This document shows, piece after piece, positions 1-11,381 of a stretch of 64,000 nucleotides of DNA. Positions within the stretch are counted from its first letter, which is position 1, and every line of letters starts with the position of its first letter. Origin of the DNA: Owenia fusiformis (lineage: Eukaryota > Annelida > Polychaeta > Sabellida > Oweniidae); assembly GCA_903813345.2 (NCBI GenBank), contig CAIIXF020000007.1, forward strand, positions 20,077,564-20,141,563, written 5' to 3'. The translations under genes and the position numbers were made by a program. The notes beneath the pieces are model-generated. The model saw only the letters and a list, made by a program, of their open reading frames with translations. It was not told the DNA's origin and searched no databases.

Positions 1-222
1 AACAAATTGTTTAATTTCACTTTCCATTAATCTGCAGCATCGTATGTTATGTATCTATTTATGTGTGGTCATATATTATATGGTTCAAAACAGTTTATTA
101 ATTCATTTACATTGAATTTGGCCACCCATATTTCTGAAAGTCCATTAGACTACACTTGTTAATGGTTTACTAGATACATTATTATACAGCCATTATTTAA
201 TGCGGCCATTTGTCGCTTTTAT

Positions 223-620
223 TCTAAAAATTGGGTGGACACGAGTATGTATGATAAGATACGCCGGATGATTGTCCGGAAATGGTGATTGCCAATTGTA
301 CTTGTGCATGTAAAATATATTTTGTGATTAGCGCATCGATAATGCTTTAAATGGAATATTCTGTCCATATCCAATCAGGTTGATTAACCAAAATATCTTA
401 CATTGGGTGGACTCACATAGTATTATTATACGCCGGACACTTGTCCATGTGCATGTAAATCACTTACATGGAATGTTTTCTCCATATCCAATTAGGGTTG
501 ATTAACCCAAACATCTAACATTGGCTGAACACACTAGTATTATTATATGCTAGACACTTGTCCAAGTGCATGTAAAATGCATTTTGCTGTGATTATCGCA
601 TCGATAAGTCTTATCGAGTA
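223..620. repeat. Degenerate tandem repeat, about three units
   Basis: Three related segments share the pattern CATTGG(G/C)TG(G/A)AC, then ATTATTATA, then a CACTTGTCCA-like block, then GTGCATGTAAA. The second and third units are about 120 bp apart (near 401 and 521); the first (near 230) is longer and more diverged. The array sits just upstream of the DIRS-type gag relic, so it could be its leader or subterminal region. That link is inference. Confidence 0.6.
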
Positions 621-880
621 TTGTATTTTTAAACATTAAAATGTGTTGTTGTGTCAGAACATGATAATACACATAAATGTGTTGCTGATTAGCAACTTGT
701 ATTATACGTTTTTATTAATTTGGAACACAATTATTTTCCTAATAAAGGATTTCTTGGCGTTTTCATGGGTGGTAGAGCCCATGGCGTTTTTAATGCTTTT
801 TATATTTATCTAGCTAAAGATAGATGCCTGCAGTCAAAAAAATGGATCAATTACAATCAGTTTAGTTTTACTTCCAGTAA

Positions 881-1595
881 GATGCCACCAAAAAGAAAAT
901 CAACTAACCCAGCCGCACAGCCAGCTAAGCAGTCCTGCCTATCTGATGATGATGAATAAGATATCGTGGCCTGCCTGCTGGCAGAACTACAAAAAACAAA
1001 GCAGGATGAACCCCCCGTGGATCAAGCTTCGGACCATGACTTAGATTCAGACAATGAAGTGACAATCCACCCAAATATTGCCTTAACCCGAGCAGTGAAT
1101 GCATTGCTAGGCGGTCCAGGTGAGTCCTCGTCAGGCCAAAATTCATTAGTGTATGATTTAGATGTAGAAAAACCATCTAACCCTATTCATTTGTCATCAG
1201 GCATACCCCTTCATGTTGGCATAGACAAAAATTTATAAAACTGATTTTATCAGATGGCTATTTTGATATTGCTCATCTTTTGAGTAGGCATGACAACGTG
1301 GAGGGGTCTATGAACTACACAGTAAAATCTGATTCGTCAACGACTATTCAGGTAAATCCGGTGAAGCCGAAAAAACCAATTAAATCAATGGAACAGTGGA
1401 CATCGGCATTTCATATTTATATGTCAGTATATACGCAAGCACACCCTAAGAGCTGTCCTCTCCTCAAATATGCTGAGGAAATCAGAGGAATGGCAGTGTC
1501 AAAGGGCCTGGATGCATCATTTGAAATAAATGTTAATCAAAACCTAACATTTTGTATCTTGAATACTGACCTTTGCCTAATTAAAGTAAACTGTT
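881..1595 (+). pseudogene. DIRS-type retrotransposon gag relic
   Basis: A start codon at 881 opens a basic N-terminus (MPPKRKS) followed by an acidic stretch. One in-frame stop (957-959) and one frameshift near 1230 break it. Beyond the shift the frame reads a stretch ending DIAHLLSR and then SMEQWTSAFHIYMSVYT. This matches in spacing the gag-like protein of the better preserved element at 18.1-18.7 kb (TFPDWCRALNIFHSVYT). The family is tyrosine-recombinase (DIRS-like) retrotransposons. No reverse transcriptase or recombinase follows, so only the 5' part of the element is present. The original protein would package element RNA. Frame and family are fairly clear; exact element boundaries are not. 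Confidence 0.6.
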
Positions 1596-1819
1596 AAAAC
1601 ACTAGACACTTTGAATTAAGTGACCATAGGCATCCTATATGCATCAACCTTCGAAATTAAAACCGAATTTACAAGCTGGTAATTAAATCAAAAATCATAT
1701 CTATAACAAAAAAAGCTGCACATTTTGTTTTTGTGGCAATTATTAAAGCTTCTTTAGCAGAGATCCCTATGAATGAACTCTGAATGTTAACTAAATCTTG
1801 AGTAATGGGATAATTTTAC

Positions 1820-2190
1820 AAAAATGGTGGCCATTTTGATTTGTGCATCTATATTCAAAATTCAAGAACAGCACAGCTTATAGTATTTGAACATATAACT
1901 GGTATTTGAACATATAACTGGTATTTGAGTTACCAAAACAACATATTTTCTGGAAACTATTTTTAAATGCAGCTGTCATCTTGAATTTTCTTCTCAAGCA
2001 GAGCTCCTTTCCCACCACTGGTATTTCAGTTATCAATGATTACATTTTTTAAGAAAAATGGCAAACATTTTGAAATTCAGCTGTCATCTTGAAAATTCCT
2101 TCTCAAGCAAAGCTCCTTTGTCCCTAGACATCGGCATATAAAATCTGAACAAAATCCATCCACTGGTAGTTGAGTTATCAAATATAATAG
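1820..2190. repeat. First block of the 'CCATTTTGAAATT' tandem array
   Basis: About two diverged copies of the same unit that makes up 3001-4080: AAAATGGC..CATTTTGAAATTCAGCTG, then TCTTGAAAATTCCTTCTCAAGCA, then CACTGGTA.TTGAGTTATCAAA. The block is separated from the main array by about 800 bp of unrelated sequence (2190-3000), which looks like an insertion into one original array. Confidence 0.65.
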
Positions 2191-2576
2191 TATCAGACAT
2201 GTCAGATTATTTCTTTGTTGTTTACATTTCCAGAACCGTTAAAAGATTACAGCTTTTAAATATTACGATCATACATCCCATATCAAGACATAATATAGAA
2301 ATGTATCCTCCCATCCATTTAACTAACTTGCCGAAATGTGGACTGTCCTGAACCTTGAACAAGAATTGCATGTACAGATGTTCAATAACAAGTCAATCTT
2401 TGATCATCGGTCATCTGATCATGTCATCATGACCGACGGTTCTTGGACAGTTAAGAGTTTTCTGTACTAGCTGTAGCAAATGAGCACTTTGATATTGAAC
2501 TGGGTCACGCCAACCTAGGGCCTTTGTGTGTTTTTAACGTTACACTGGAGAGGTTAAGCAAACACTGTTTTTCACA

Positions 2577-2846
2577 GTGACAATACAGCACAAGACCGGT
2601 ATAACACCTTCAACAACAACTGCTACGTTGACGTCACCTTCATCTTCCACTTCTATAGCTTCCCCGACTGTACCAGATCAAAACATTACAGGTACTATTG
2701 AATCACCAGAACTGGAAAATGCATTGGAAGAAGCATGTATTAGAGCTGGTATCGCTGTCAGCATTCCTACTCACATGACTCAAGATCAGTTAGATCGCAA
2801 TGTATTTGATGATGTTGGAAGAACCCTGCAAATTAAAGAACTCTAG
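2577..2846 (+). CDS. Candidate terminal exon, product unknown
   Basis: An 89-codon open frame begins directly after a good acceptor (a T-rich run ending TTTTTCACAG at 2576) and ends at TAG 2844-2846. An AATAAA signal follows at 2972-2977. The protein is Thr/Ser/Pro-rich for about 40 residues, then more ordered and acidic (ELENALEEACIRAGI, then DQLDRNVFDDVGRTLQIKEL). I do not recognise the family. No matching upstream exon with certain splice sites was found. The segment interrupts a tandem array, so it may be part of an inserted element or a captured transcript end rather than a host gene. Confidence 0.3.
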   Translation: MTIQHKTGITPSTTTATLTSPSSSTSIASPTVPDQNITGTIESPELENALEEACIRAGIAVSIPTHMTQDQLDRNVFDDVGRTLQIKEL

Positions 2847-3000
2847 ATTGAGCGATATCTAGATATGCCAAGCATATGCATAATCGATAATTCATGCAAT
2901 TTCATGAATCTGTTAATCTGTCAAATTACACATGTTACATGCTACCTATTATCTGTAATTATTTTACATGAAATAAACATTTTAAACTGTTAAACATTTC

Positions 3001-4080
3001 CGTTTCATTTCAAAAGATTACGTTCTTTTAAGAAAAATGGCAACCATTTTGAAATTTAGCTGCCATTTTGAAAATTCTTCCTCAAACAGAGCTACGGTGT
3101 CCCTAGTCATTATCATATAAACTTTAAAACAAATCCGTTCAGTGGTATTAGAGTGATCAAAATTTTAAGGTTTTTTTTCATGAAAAATGGCCACCATTTT
3201 GAAATTCAGTGGCCATCTTGAAAATTCATTTTTGAACAAAGCAACTGTGTCCCTAGCCATCATCATATAAAATTTGAAACAAATCCGTTCACTGGTATTT
3301 GAGTTATCAAAGATTATGTTTTTTTAATGAAAAATTGCTATCATTTTGAAATAAAGTGGCCATCTTGAAAATTCTTTGTTGAACATAGTAACTGTGTCCC
3401 TAGGCATCATCATATAAAATTTGAACCAAATCCGTTCACTGGTATATGAGTTATCAAAGATTACATTTTACGAAAATTGGCCGCCATCTTGAAATTCAGC
3501 TGTCATCTTAAAAATTATTTCTTATTAATACTGTGTCCCTAGGCATAATCATATAAAATTTCAACCAAATCTGTTCACTGGTATTTGAGTTATCAAAGAT
3601 TACGTTTTTTACGAAAAATTGCCGCCATTTTGAAGTTAAGTGGCCATCTTGAAAATTTTTTGTCAAACATAGCTACTGTGTCCCTAAGCATCATCATATA
3701 ACATTTGAACCAAATCCATTCACTGTTATTTAAGTTATCAAAGATTACGTATTTTTACGAAAAATGGCCGCCATTTTGAAATTAAGCGGCCATCTTGAAA
3801 ATCTCTTTTTGTGCGAAACTCCTTTGTCCCTAGGCATCAGCATATAAAATTTGAACCAAATCAGTCAACTTGTATTTGAGTTTTCAACGATTACATTTTT
3901 TACAAAAAATGGCAGCCATTTTGAATTGAGCAGCCATATTGAAAATTCCTTCTCGAGCAGAGGTCCTACACTCATAAGGCATAAGCCTATAAAATTTGAA
4001 CCAAATCCGTCAACCGGTACTGGAGTTATCGCCCGGACACACGGACAAACGAACGGACGGCTTCTCTATATCGATAAAAA
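3001..4080. repeat. Tandem array of about seven 146-bp units ending in a GGAC-type tail
   Basis: Each unit carries a near-palindrome AAAATGGC(C/A)(G/A)CCATTTTGAA, a second CCATCTTGAAAATT block, a GTGTCCCTAGGCAT block and CACTGGTATTTGAGTTATCAAAG. Unit starts lie near 3031, 3182, 3330, 3476, 3612, 3760 and 3904. The last unit runs into CCCGGACACACGGAC...GAACGGACGG and CTATATC, a tail related to the (GGAC)n elements at 8.0, 38.8, 49.4 and 58.7 kb. The array therefore looks like the internal tandem part of one member of that element group. Confidence 0.75.
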
Positions 4081-4638
4081 TGGTATTCTATATTCTATAT
4101 GAGTTGCCCTAGTCATTCTACAGTTCCAGGTGTTATTTTGTTTAGCCCGTGTCTTGTGGTCAATTAAATTGACAATATCACACATGGAAATGACTTTGGA
4201 AAACCTGCAATACGTACAATTTATTAAATCACCTCTCATTATGAAACAATGTTCAAAACTTTGAATGAATGTACAATACTCTTGTATTTGAGATACATTG
4301 TCTGAAATATATTCACAGGTGAAGCGTTCATACTTGCACTTTTGTGACATGTAGTAAATTTTGCCTTTCATCTTTTACAAGAACAATAATAAGTGGATTA
4401 CACCGAACTCGTCTGATCAGTGATCGCACGCAATAGCATAATGCATATCAGAATGTGAATTTTATGCATTCCCTGTCCAGGCCTTTGTCCATTTGTCTAC
4501 TTTCGGTGCCCGGACGCTATAATAACAAGAATTTGCATTGCCGGGAGTGTAAAATTGGTTATTTTGAATGCCATCCCTTGTATTTCTCATCTGCCTCTTG
4601 TAAAAAAAAGTCACTGAAACCACTGAGATCCCGACTTT

Positions 4639-6654
4639 ATGAAACAAATATTAGACAATTCTCTGACTCACTTATCAGACGAAGACAGAAAACAGGTGGA
4701 GCAGTTTCTGTTAAAACATCAAGATGTTTTTGCCAAAACTAAGTATGACCTGGGAAAAACAGATGTGATGAGGCATGAAATTGATACAGGAAATGCTCGA
4801 CCAGTTAAACAGGCTGTAAGATGAATTCCTTTATCTAAAGAAGCCGGATATCAAGAGACTCTGGACGAAATATTAAAACATGGACTTGCTCGACCATCTA
4901 AAAGCCCATGGGCCTCACCTGTGGTGATGGTACCGAAAAAAGACGGAACTTGTAGACTGTGTATAGATTTTAGAAAATTGAATGACGTGACTATTAAGGA
5001 TGCGTACCCTTTACCAAGGATTGATGACACTAGACTCTTTAGAAGGAGTGAAATGGTTTAATATTCTTGATCTCTCCTCTGGATTTTGGCAAATATCATT
5101 TGACAGCGCTGACACTGAAAAGACTGCATTTTGTACTAAACGTGGTTTGTTTGAATTTACTGTCTTGCCTTTTGGTCTGGCTAATGCGCCAGCAACTTTT
5201 CAGTGTTTGATGGAATGTGTCCTTGCTGGACTTTCCCCAGAGTCTTGTTTGGTCTATCTGGATGATATTGTTGTGTTCAGCGAGGATGTTCAGTCATTTG
5301 AGTAAACTATGGAGTGTATTTGACTGGTTGAGGGGGGGGGAAGGCTGAAGCTTTCCCCGAAAAAATGTAATCTGTTCCAATAGGAGGTGTCATATCTAGG
5401 TCATATTGTCTCTGAACAAGGGGTGCGAATTGATCCAAAGAAAACTGAATCCATTGTTGGGTGGCCTGCGCCAAGAACTTCAATCTTTTGTGGGCAACTG
5501 TTCCTATTATCAGAAATTTATGAAGGACTTTTCTGGTATAGCTAGGCCTTTGTACAAGCTCACCGAAAAGGGCGTTCATTTCAATTGTAGTTCTGATTGT
5601 CAAAAGGCCTTTGATGAATCGAAAAGAAGATATATTGGATCAGATTCTGGAAGCCACTCATGAGGCTTTTTAGTGGACAATTTGGTGTAAATAAGTCGGT
5701 CAGAGGGCTTCGTAACAAGTACTATTGGGTTGTGTTTAAGGCAGATGTGGCTCGTTGGGTAGCTGAGTGTGAATTATGTCAAGGGCGGAATCCACCTAAT
5801 CGCAAATGGACTCCAATGAAGCAATACAATGTGGGTGTTCTTTTAGAGATGGTGGCCATTGATATTTTGGGGCCATTACCAGAGAGTTTGTTAGGAAATA
5901 GACATGTGGTTTCCATCGAAGATTATTTTACCAAGGTATTGGCCTTAGGTCCTGTTCCAAATCAAGAGGCTAGTACTGTGGCTTGGGCTTTTTTGATACA
6001 TTTCTTTCGTTTGTATGGATCTCCTTTGCAAATTCATTCAGATCAAGGTTTCCAATTTGAGTCAAAGTTGTTTAGAGAGCTGTATGAGATGTTTAGGATG
6101 AGCAAGACCAGGACAACTCCTTATCATCCCCAATCTGACGGTATGGTAGAGAGGTCGAACTGCACTGTTGAGGCAGTGTTATCCAAAATTGATCAACGAG
6201 ACTGGGACATTTGTTTACCATCCGAAGTGACAGCTTATAACACATAACTGATTATAGCCCCAATTTTTTGATGTTTGGAAGAGAGGTAAGGACCTCTGTT
6301 GATCTTTTACTCGGGCCTCCTCCTGAGACTGAGCAAGGGGAGTTGGATAGTGATTATTATACCAAGTATTGTAAGCAATTGCAAGACATGATGCTCAATA
6401 TTCACGAGGCAGCCCGAAATAATATTCAATTGGCAAGTGATAAGCAAAAGGGGGACTATGATCTGAAAACCAATTTGAAAGCTTACGAGAAAGATTCGCT
6501 AGTTTGGGTTCATATTCAGCCTGTGGAAGTGGGTCGAACGCCGAAATTCACGCTCAAATGGCATGTTCCATATCAGGTATTTGAAAAATTAGATGATCTA
6601 CGTTATCTCATCAAAATTAATGGAAAAGAGTCATTCACCACGACCGATTAAAGA
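4639..6654 (+). mobile_element. Ty3/gypsy LTR retrotransposon pol relic, RNase H deleted
   Basis: Reverse transcriptase is spread over frames 4639-5305, with an in-frame stop at 4822 and a frameshift near 5010. Motifs seen include [15 protein letters not shown] and the catalytic LVYLDDIVVF (about 5249-5278). More RT follows to about 5600 with further breaks. The next recognisable part is integrase (5660-6247): CELCQ from the zinc region and a D,D,E core in AIDILGPLP, HSDQGFQF and GMVERSN. A stop at 6245-6247 and an open frame 6268-6654 follow, with a GPY/F-like WHVPYQVFEKL. RNase H and the start of integrase are missing at about 5615-5660. No gag, protease or LTRs were found. The copy is inactive. 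Confidence 0.85.
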
Positions 6655-6909
6655 AGTATGTTTCCAAAGTCCAGGAAAAATATGCTCCAGAACTTGAAAC
6701 AACTAGGGATGTTGAACTCCAGGGTCAGATGTCAATGAACCTACCCAGGTCACGGGAAAAAGGGGCCGGGAACGCATGAAACCAGGGTGGCTAGACGAGT
6801 ATGAGACGTATTAGGGTCATTTAGGAGAAGAGTCAGGCCGAGCAATTAAGACATCTATTCACATTAAACTTCTAGATAGGCAGATCTAAGGTTAAGCTGA
6901 CAACACTGG

Positions 6910-8174
6910 AAACCAGAACAACGGCAACGCCAAAGCGTAGCGAATCCCATCGAACAGAAATGGCTGGCATTTTGACAAACGAATAGCAAATATCATAAAA
7001 CAACACACCAGAAAGGCCACCATTTTCAAAATGGTTGCTCACTAGCCAAGTTGTCATCAGAAGAAATAATATGCTTTTAAGAAGCCACCTCTAAAATATT
7101 TGAAAAATCGCACACGTACTTGTAAAATAACACACATAAAAATGGTGGCCATTTTTTAAAATGGCCGACTACTCCCCAAAGTTTTATTAGACAATGTGCC
7201 ATGCTTAAAGCATTCACATATCAAATATGAACAAAATCGCTCCACTACTTTTCGAGTTATAGTAAAATCGTTAAAATGGTGGCCATTTTTCAAAATGGCC
7301 ACCTTCTACCAAAAGTGTCATTAGAAATAGACAGTTTACAAAATGGTCGTCTTGTACCAAAAGTGTCATAGGACAGTGTGCCATGCTTATAGTATTCACA
7401 TACCAAATATCAACAAAATCGCTCCACTACTTTTCGTGTTATAGTAAAATACGTTAAAATGGCGGTCATTTTTCAAAATTTTTTTTCATCAAAATGGCCG
7501 CCTTCTACCAAAAGTGTCATAGGACAGAGTGCCATGCTTATAGTATTCACATACCAAATATGAACAAAATCGCTCCACTACTTTTCGAGTTACAGTAAAA
7601 TACATTAAAATGGCGGCCATTTTGAAAAATGGCCGCCTTCTACCAAAAATGTCTTTAGACAGTGTGCAATGCTTATAGTATTGACATACCAAATATGAAC
7701 AAAATCGCTCCACTATTTTTTGAGTTACAGCAAAAATCGTAAAATGACAAGTAAAGGCCGCCATTTTTCAAGATGGCTGCCATGTGCTTCTTAAATATCT
7801 ACATTTGTAGCATTATTATTGTCCTTTATAATTTTTTTATATTTAAAACATATTGCTATTACAGTTTTACATATTGCACCTAAATTACTGTAAAATCGTC
7901 ACTAAAATGGCCGTCATTTTGAAATGAGCGGCCATTTTGAAAATCGGCTTTCGAGCAGAACTTCTACCCCCATAGGCTATATTTGTACAAAATATGAACA
8001 AAATCGGGCCAACGGTATTTGAGTTATTGCCTGGACGGACGGACGGACAGACGGATGGACGGACGTACGGACGGACGTATGGACGTACGGACGGACATAC
8101 GGACGGACGTACGTATGGACGGACGGACGGAGGCGTTTCCTATATCCCTCCGAACTTCGTTCGATGGGATAATA
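6910..8174. mobile_element. MITE-like element with (GGAC)n tail, longest copy
   Basis: The left end carries ATCCCATCGAAC (6944-6955) and the right end its exact reverse complement (8159-8170), so the ends are inverted. Inside are about five tandem units of 130-150 bp (AAAATGG(C/T)(G/C)GCCATTTTTCAAAATGG, CTACCAAAAGTGTCAT, AAAATCGCTCCACTACTTTT). A unique part (7790-8030) and a GGAC/GTAC microsatellite (8036-8130) follow. A shorter copy lies at 38341-38893 with only one or two units, and partial copies at 48.75-49.47, 55.13-55.25 and 58.63-58.74 kb. It has no coding capacity. Short open frames here are the repeat read in frame. Confidence 0.8.
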
Positions 8175-8628
8175 ATTAATCACTTGTGCTGCAGCTCTGG
8201 CACATGCGCAGTAGCAGGTTTCTATTAGCAACCACTGGTAAACAGTATCATAGCCTTTAGACCACCAACCTACTTTCTAACTCTGTAACTCAATGTTTCT
8301 TGCTTTCTTGGCTTGGGTATCACCTTCTGTTGACAATTAATCATTAACTTGACATATACCAGGCATTAGTTTGTATGTAGAATTGTAAGTTCCCTGGTAA
8401 ATTCAAGATCAAACTGACCTCCTAGTTGATTATTACAGACAGCAGGATAGTCAATTAAGTGTGTGTGTTGTATGGATTATAATTAGAGAATCTGTAAAAT
8501 GACTCTCATTAAACTAGTTTAATCAGTGAATTATTAGATATATGTGATAGATTAAAAGTTGCTTTAATTTTTTGTTATGGCGAAAATTTTAATCAAAACT
8601 GGATAGTATCTAATGTGAGAAAAACAAT

Positions 8629-10520
8629 ATGGCGGATTATCATGGACAATATTTGGATAGGATGTGTAGACTCTGCGGTAAGAGCACAAACATTTCATCA
8701 AATAGCAAAAAGAGACCTCCAATGTTATGTAAGTACTTCAAAGAGAGAATTTTAGAGCATTATAGCATTGATATTTCAATTGATGATGATAAAATACATA
8801 CTCAGAAAATATTCCAAAGCTGTGTTAACACAATGCTAAATTCAGAAAAGAAAGGAGCTAATAGGCCACATGTTCCTCAAGAATTTTTCAAATATGTTGA
8901 GCATTGTACTGAGGACTGTATTGTTTGTAAAGTAAACATAGAAGCAAGTAGACCAGGCCGAAAAAAAGAAAGCAAAAAGGGGAAGACCAATGGCACAGGT
9001 TGAACCTTCTCATAAACATATCGGCACATCCCCAATGGTTCAAAAGACACCTAAGTCAGTAACTCTCGAGGAAGCCCAAAAAAGAAATTTAAATTCACCC
9101 CTAAACAAATCTGAAGAAGACATTGACAAGATTTGCAAAGCGAAAGCTCAATTACAGCTCAGGGAACAGGATCACTCTAAAAACTGGAGGACATCCATTA
9201 CATTTGATTCATGAATCAAAGCGAAGGAAATTAACACATGAAACAAAATCATCATCTAGCCGTTCAATTGTAGCAAATGATGTTATACAAATTAGATCAC
9301 CAGGAGCTTTAGCTTTGAAAACCTCGCAAGAGTTAACAGACAATAAATATGCAGAATCTGCACGACTGTTAAAAAACAATGGCATTCAGCTTCCATCTCT
9401 TAATGCACTAAGAAATGAACGCAAAGAATTCATCAATGAAGATTTTACAACAACATCTGTATCAGCTTTGGAAAAAAGCGATTCCTCAAAAGCTGTTAAG
9501 GGATATATACAAAAAAAAGTTCCCATTGTACATGTGCATGATTTACACTCATTTACAATGGAATTATTGCAAGAATACAATGACAATGATATGTTTTCAA
9601 AGGCTTTGAATGGGAACATTCAAATAGTATGCATGGCAGTCTGTAATCTAGACAAACCAAATGCTAAGGACAATACTATTGTCATTGCTGTTACACCTGC
9701 CAAGGATTATTATCAAAATACGAAATCTGTTATCGACATCCATGCTAAAAGCATCTGAAAACTCAATCACTCAACATGGGGTGAGAAGGCCATTGAGGTT
9801 TTCATATGTGGAGATTATGCATTTCTTGCTACTTGTTATGGACTTTCAGGCGCTGCTGGGGTTCATTCTTGTATATATTGCCTAATTACAAAGCAAGCTA
9901 TGCAGCTCAAACCTAAATATGCCACAGCTCCCCTGCGAAATTTACCTGAGATGAAAAGGGACAACGAAAAATTCATGTCAACTAAATCTTGTGGTGGTCG
10001 AGGAAACTTAGCAAAGGCATCATCCTTCCACAATCTGATTCACAAGCCCATGCTTAATGTACCATTGTCTCATGTAGCTCCCCCAATACTCCACATCACT
10101 CTTGGCGTGACAAAGAAACTGCACGATCTCTTCATGGATGATCTACATGACATAGATAAATCGACTGCAAAAGAATTGATGTCTACAAACACAAAAAAAC
10201 TTTCAAATGCAGCATTCCATAACCATGTTAAGGAGAAGAAAGTTTATCGTGAAAATCTAGCTAAAATTGGATCCTTGAAATATGACCTGACGGATGATTC
10301 CCTAAGTAAGTCCCAGAAAAGAATATTGAATCTAAAATATTAACAATGAAAAAGAAAACAACAAAGGGAGAACCCACACTTCCTAGGAAAGCAGGCCCGC
10401 TACACAATTACATCAATGATGATGTGTTGGTTAGAAACAAGGTTTACCAGGTAGACTATCATGGGCGGCCATTTACCGGTAACAACTGAAAACGATATTT
10501 GAGTGATGAAGTTACATGTT
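8629..10520 (+). pseudogene. RAG1-like transposase relic (N-RAG-TP / RAG-like transposon type)
   Basis: The frame opens at ATG 8629 with MCRLCGK, then SIDISIDDDKIHTQKIFQSC, then HCTEDCIVC. This order and spacing match the zinc-binding region N-terminal of the RAG1 core (CRICG; IDV..D.DSIHPTEFCHNC; H....SCDIC). The first Cys of the FCHNC pair is replaced by Phe. Frames shift near 9000 and 9190. From 9123 a single frame runs to 10343, broken only by TGA 9756-9758. It contains FICGDYAFLATCYGLSGA and HSCIYC, which align with the RAG1 segment holding the second catalytic Asp and the following CxxC, then HVAPPILHITLG. A frameshift at 10341-10346 leads to VYQVDYHGRPFTGNN (stop at 10487) and KRYLSDEV. 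The C-terminal part with the last catalytic Glu is missing. Non-functional. Confidence 0.65.
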
Positions 10521-11380
10521 GTAACGTGCTATTTGGATTATAGTCGCATTATTGAATCTTGGATAATTGAGAATAATTGTCGATGTGTTCAAGTTTGGAG
10601 TAGTACTTCCGAGATCTGCGATTTAGTAGCGCTTATTCCGACTGAGTGTGCCAGTGTATTCACGGGTGTCCAGATTTGTTGCGCGATCATAAATGAGTAC
10701 TTGTGCACTTTGAGTAAATCAGGCAATCAGCATCTGTTGGAACTATTGACTCCTTGAGGTTTTCGGTTGACAGGTTTACTTCTGTGTGATTGGGGATTTA
10801 ATACTTTCAGGCATTTATAGAGGGCGTAAAAGACAATACATTTAGAAAGCTTACTATTTCTAGTTCAAGTTGACCTCATGTACTATAGTGTATGTTCTAC
10901 ATTAGTAGTATAGAAAGTATCCATTTGAAACACGTAATAAGACTAAATTATAAATATTATAGTAATTAATCTGAGCAGTTATTTATAGATAGCTGAAGGG
11001 CGTTTGATTGCATGCACATTACATATTTATTGATATAAAGTTAAATCGAATAAATTAATAATTATAGATATACATTACCATCTTACAGTAAGTATCTTCA
11101 GGCTTGATAGGCCTAGTTGTTGTTATAGCACATTATTGTTGTTGCATATTTATTTAATCCTTATAAACCTGGAGTGTAGCTTTACCCTGACTCTTTTACG
11201 TTTAGAGCCTGTTTATCTGTTCTCTTTACTTAATTTTAGTTATAAGAATACGAATTCCACTATCTATTACCGGTCACGTTTACCAAATCTCGCATTTCCC
11301 CCGAGATCAGTATTTTATATTTAGCATTGATTTGGACTAGTATTCGATATTAGGAAATTAGCTTTAATGAAAATGACATT
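10521..11380. other. No clear gene
   Basis: AT-rich sequence downstream of the RAG1-like relic. An 84-codon open frame at 10503-10757 (Cys-rich, no recognised motif) may be decayed sequence of the same element, but nothing supports a function. No terminal inverted repeat partner was found here. Confidence 0.4.
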
Positions 11381-11381
11381 T

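Noticed and set aside
7994-8231. Open frames reading GRTDGRTDGRTDG-type repeats on both strands
   Set aside because: They are the GGAC/GTAC tetranucleotide microsatellite translated; open in several frames at once and part of a MITE.
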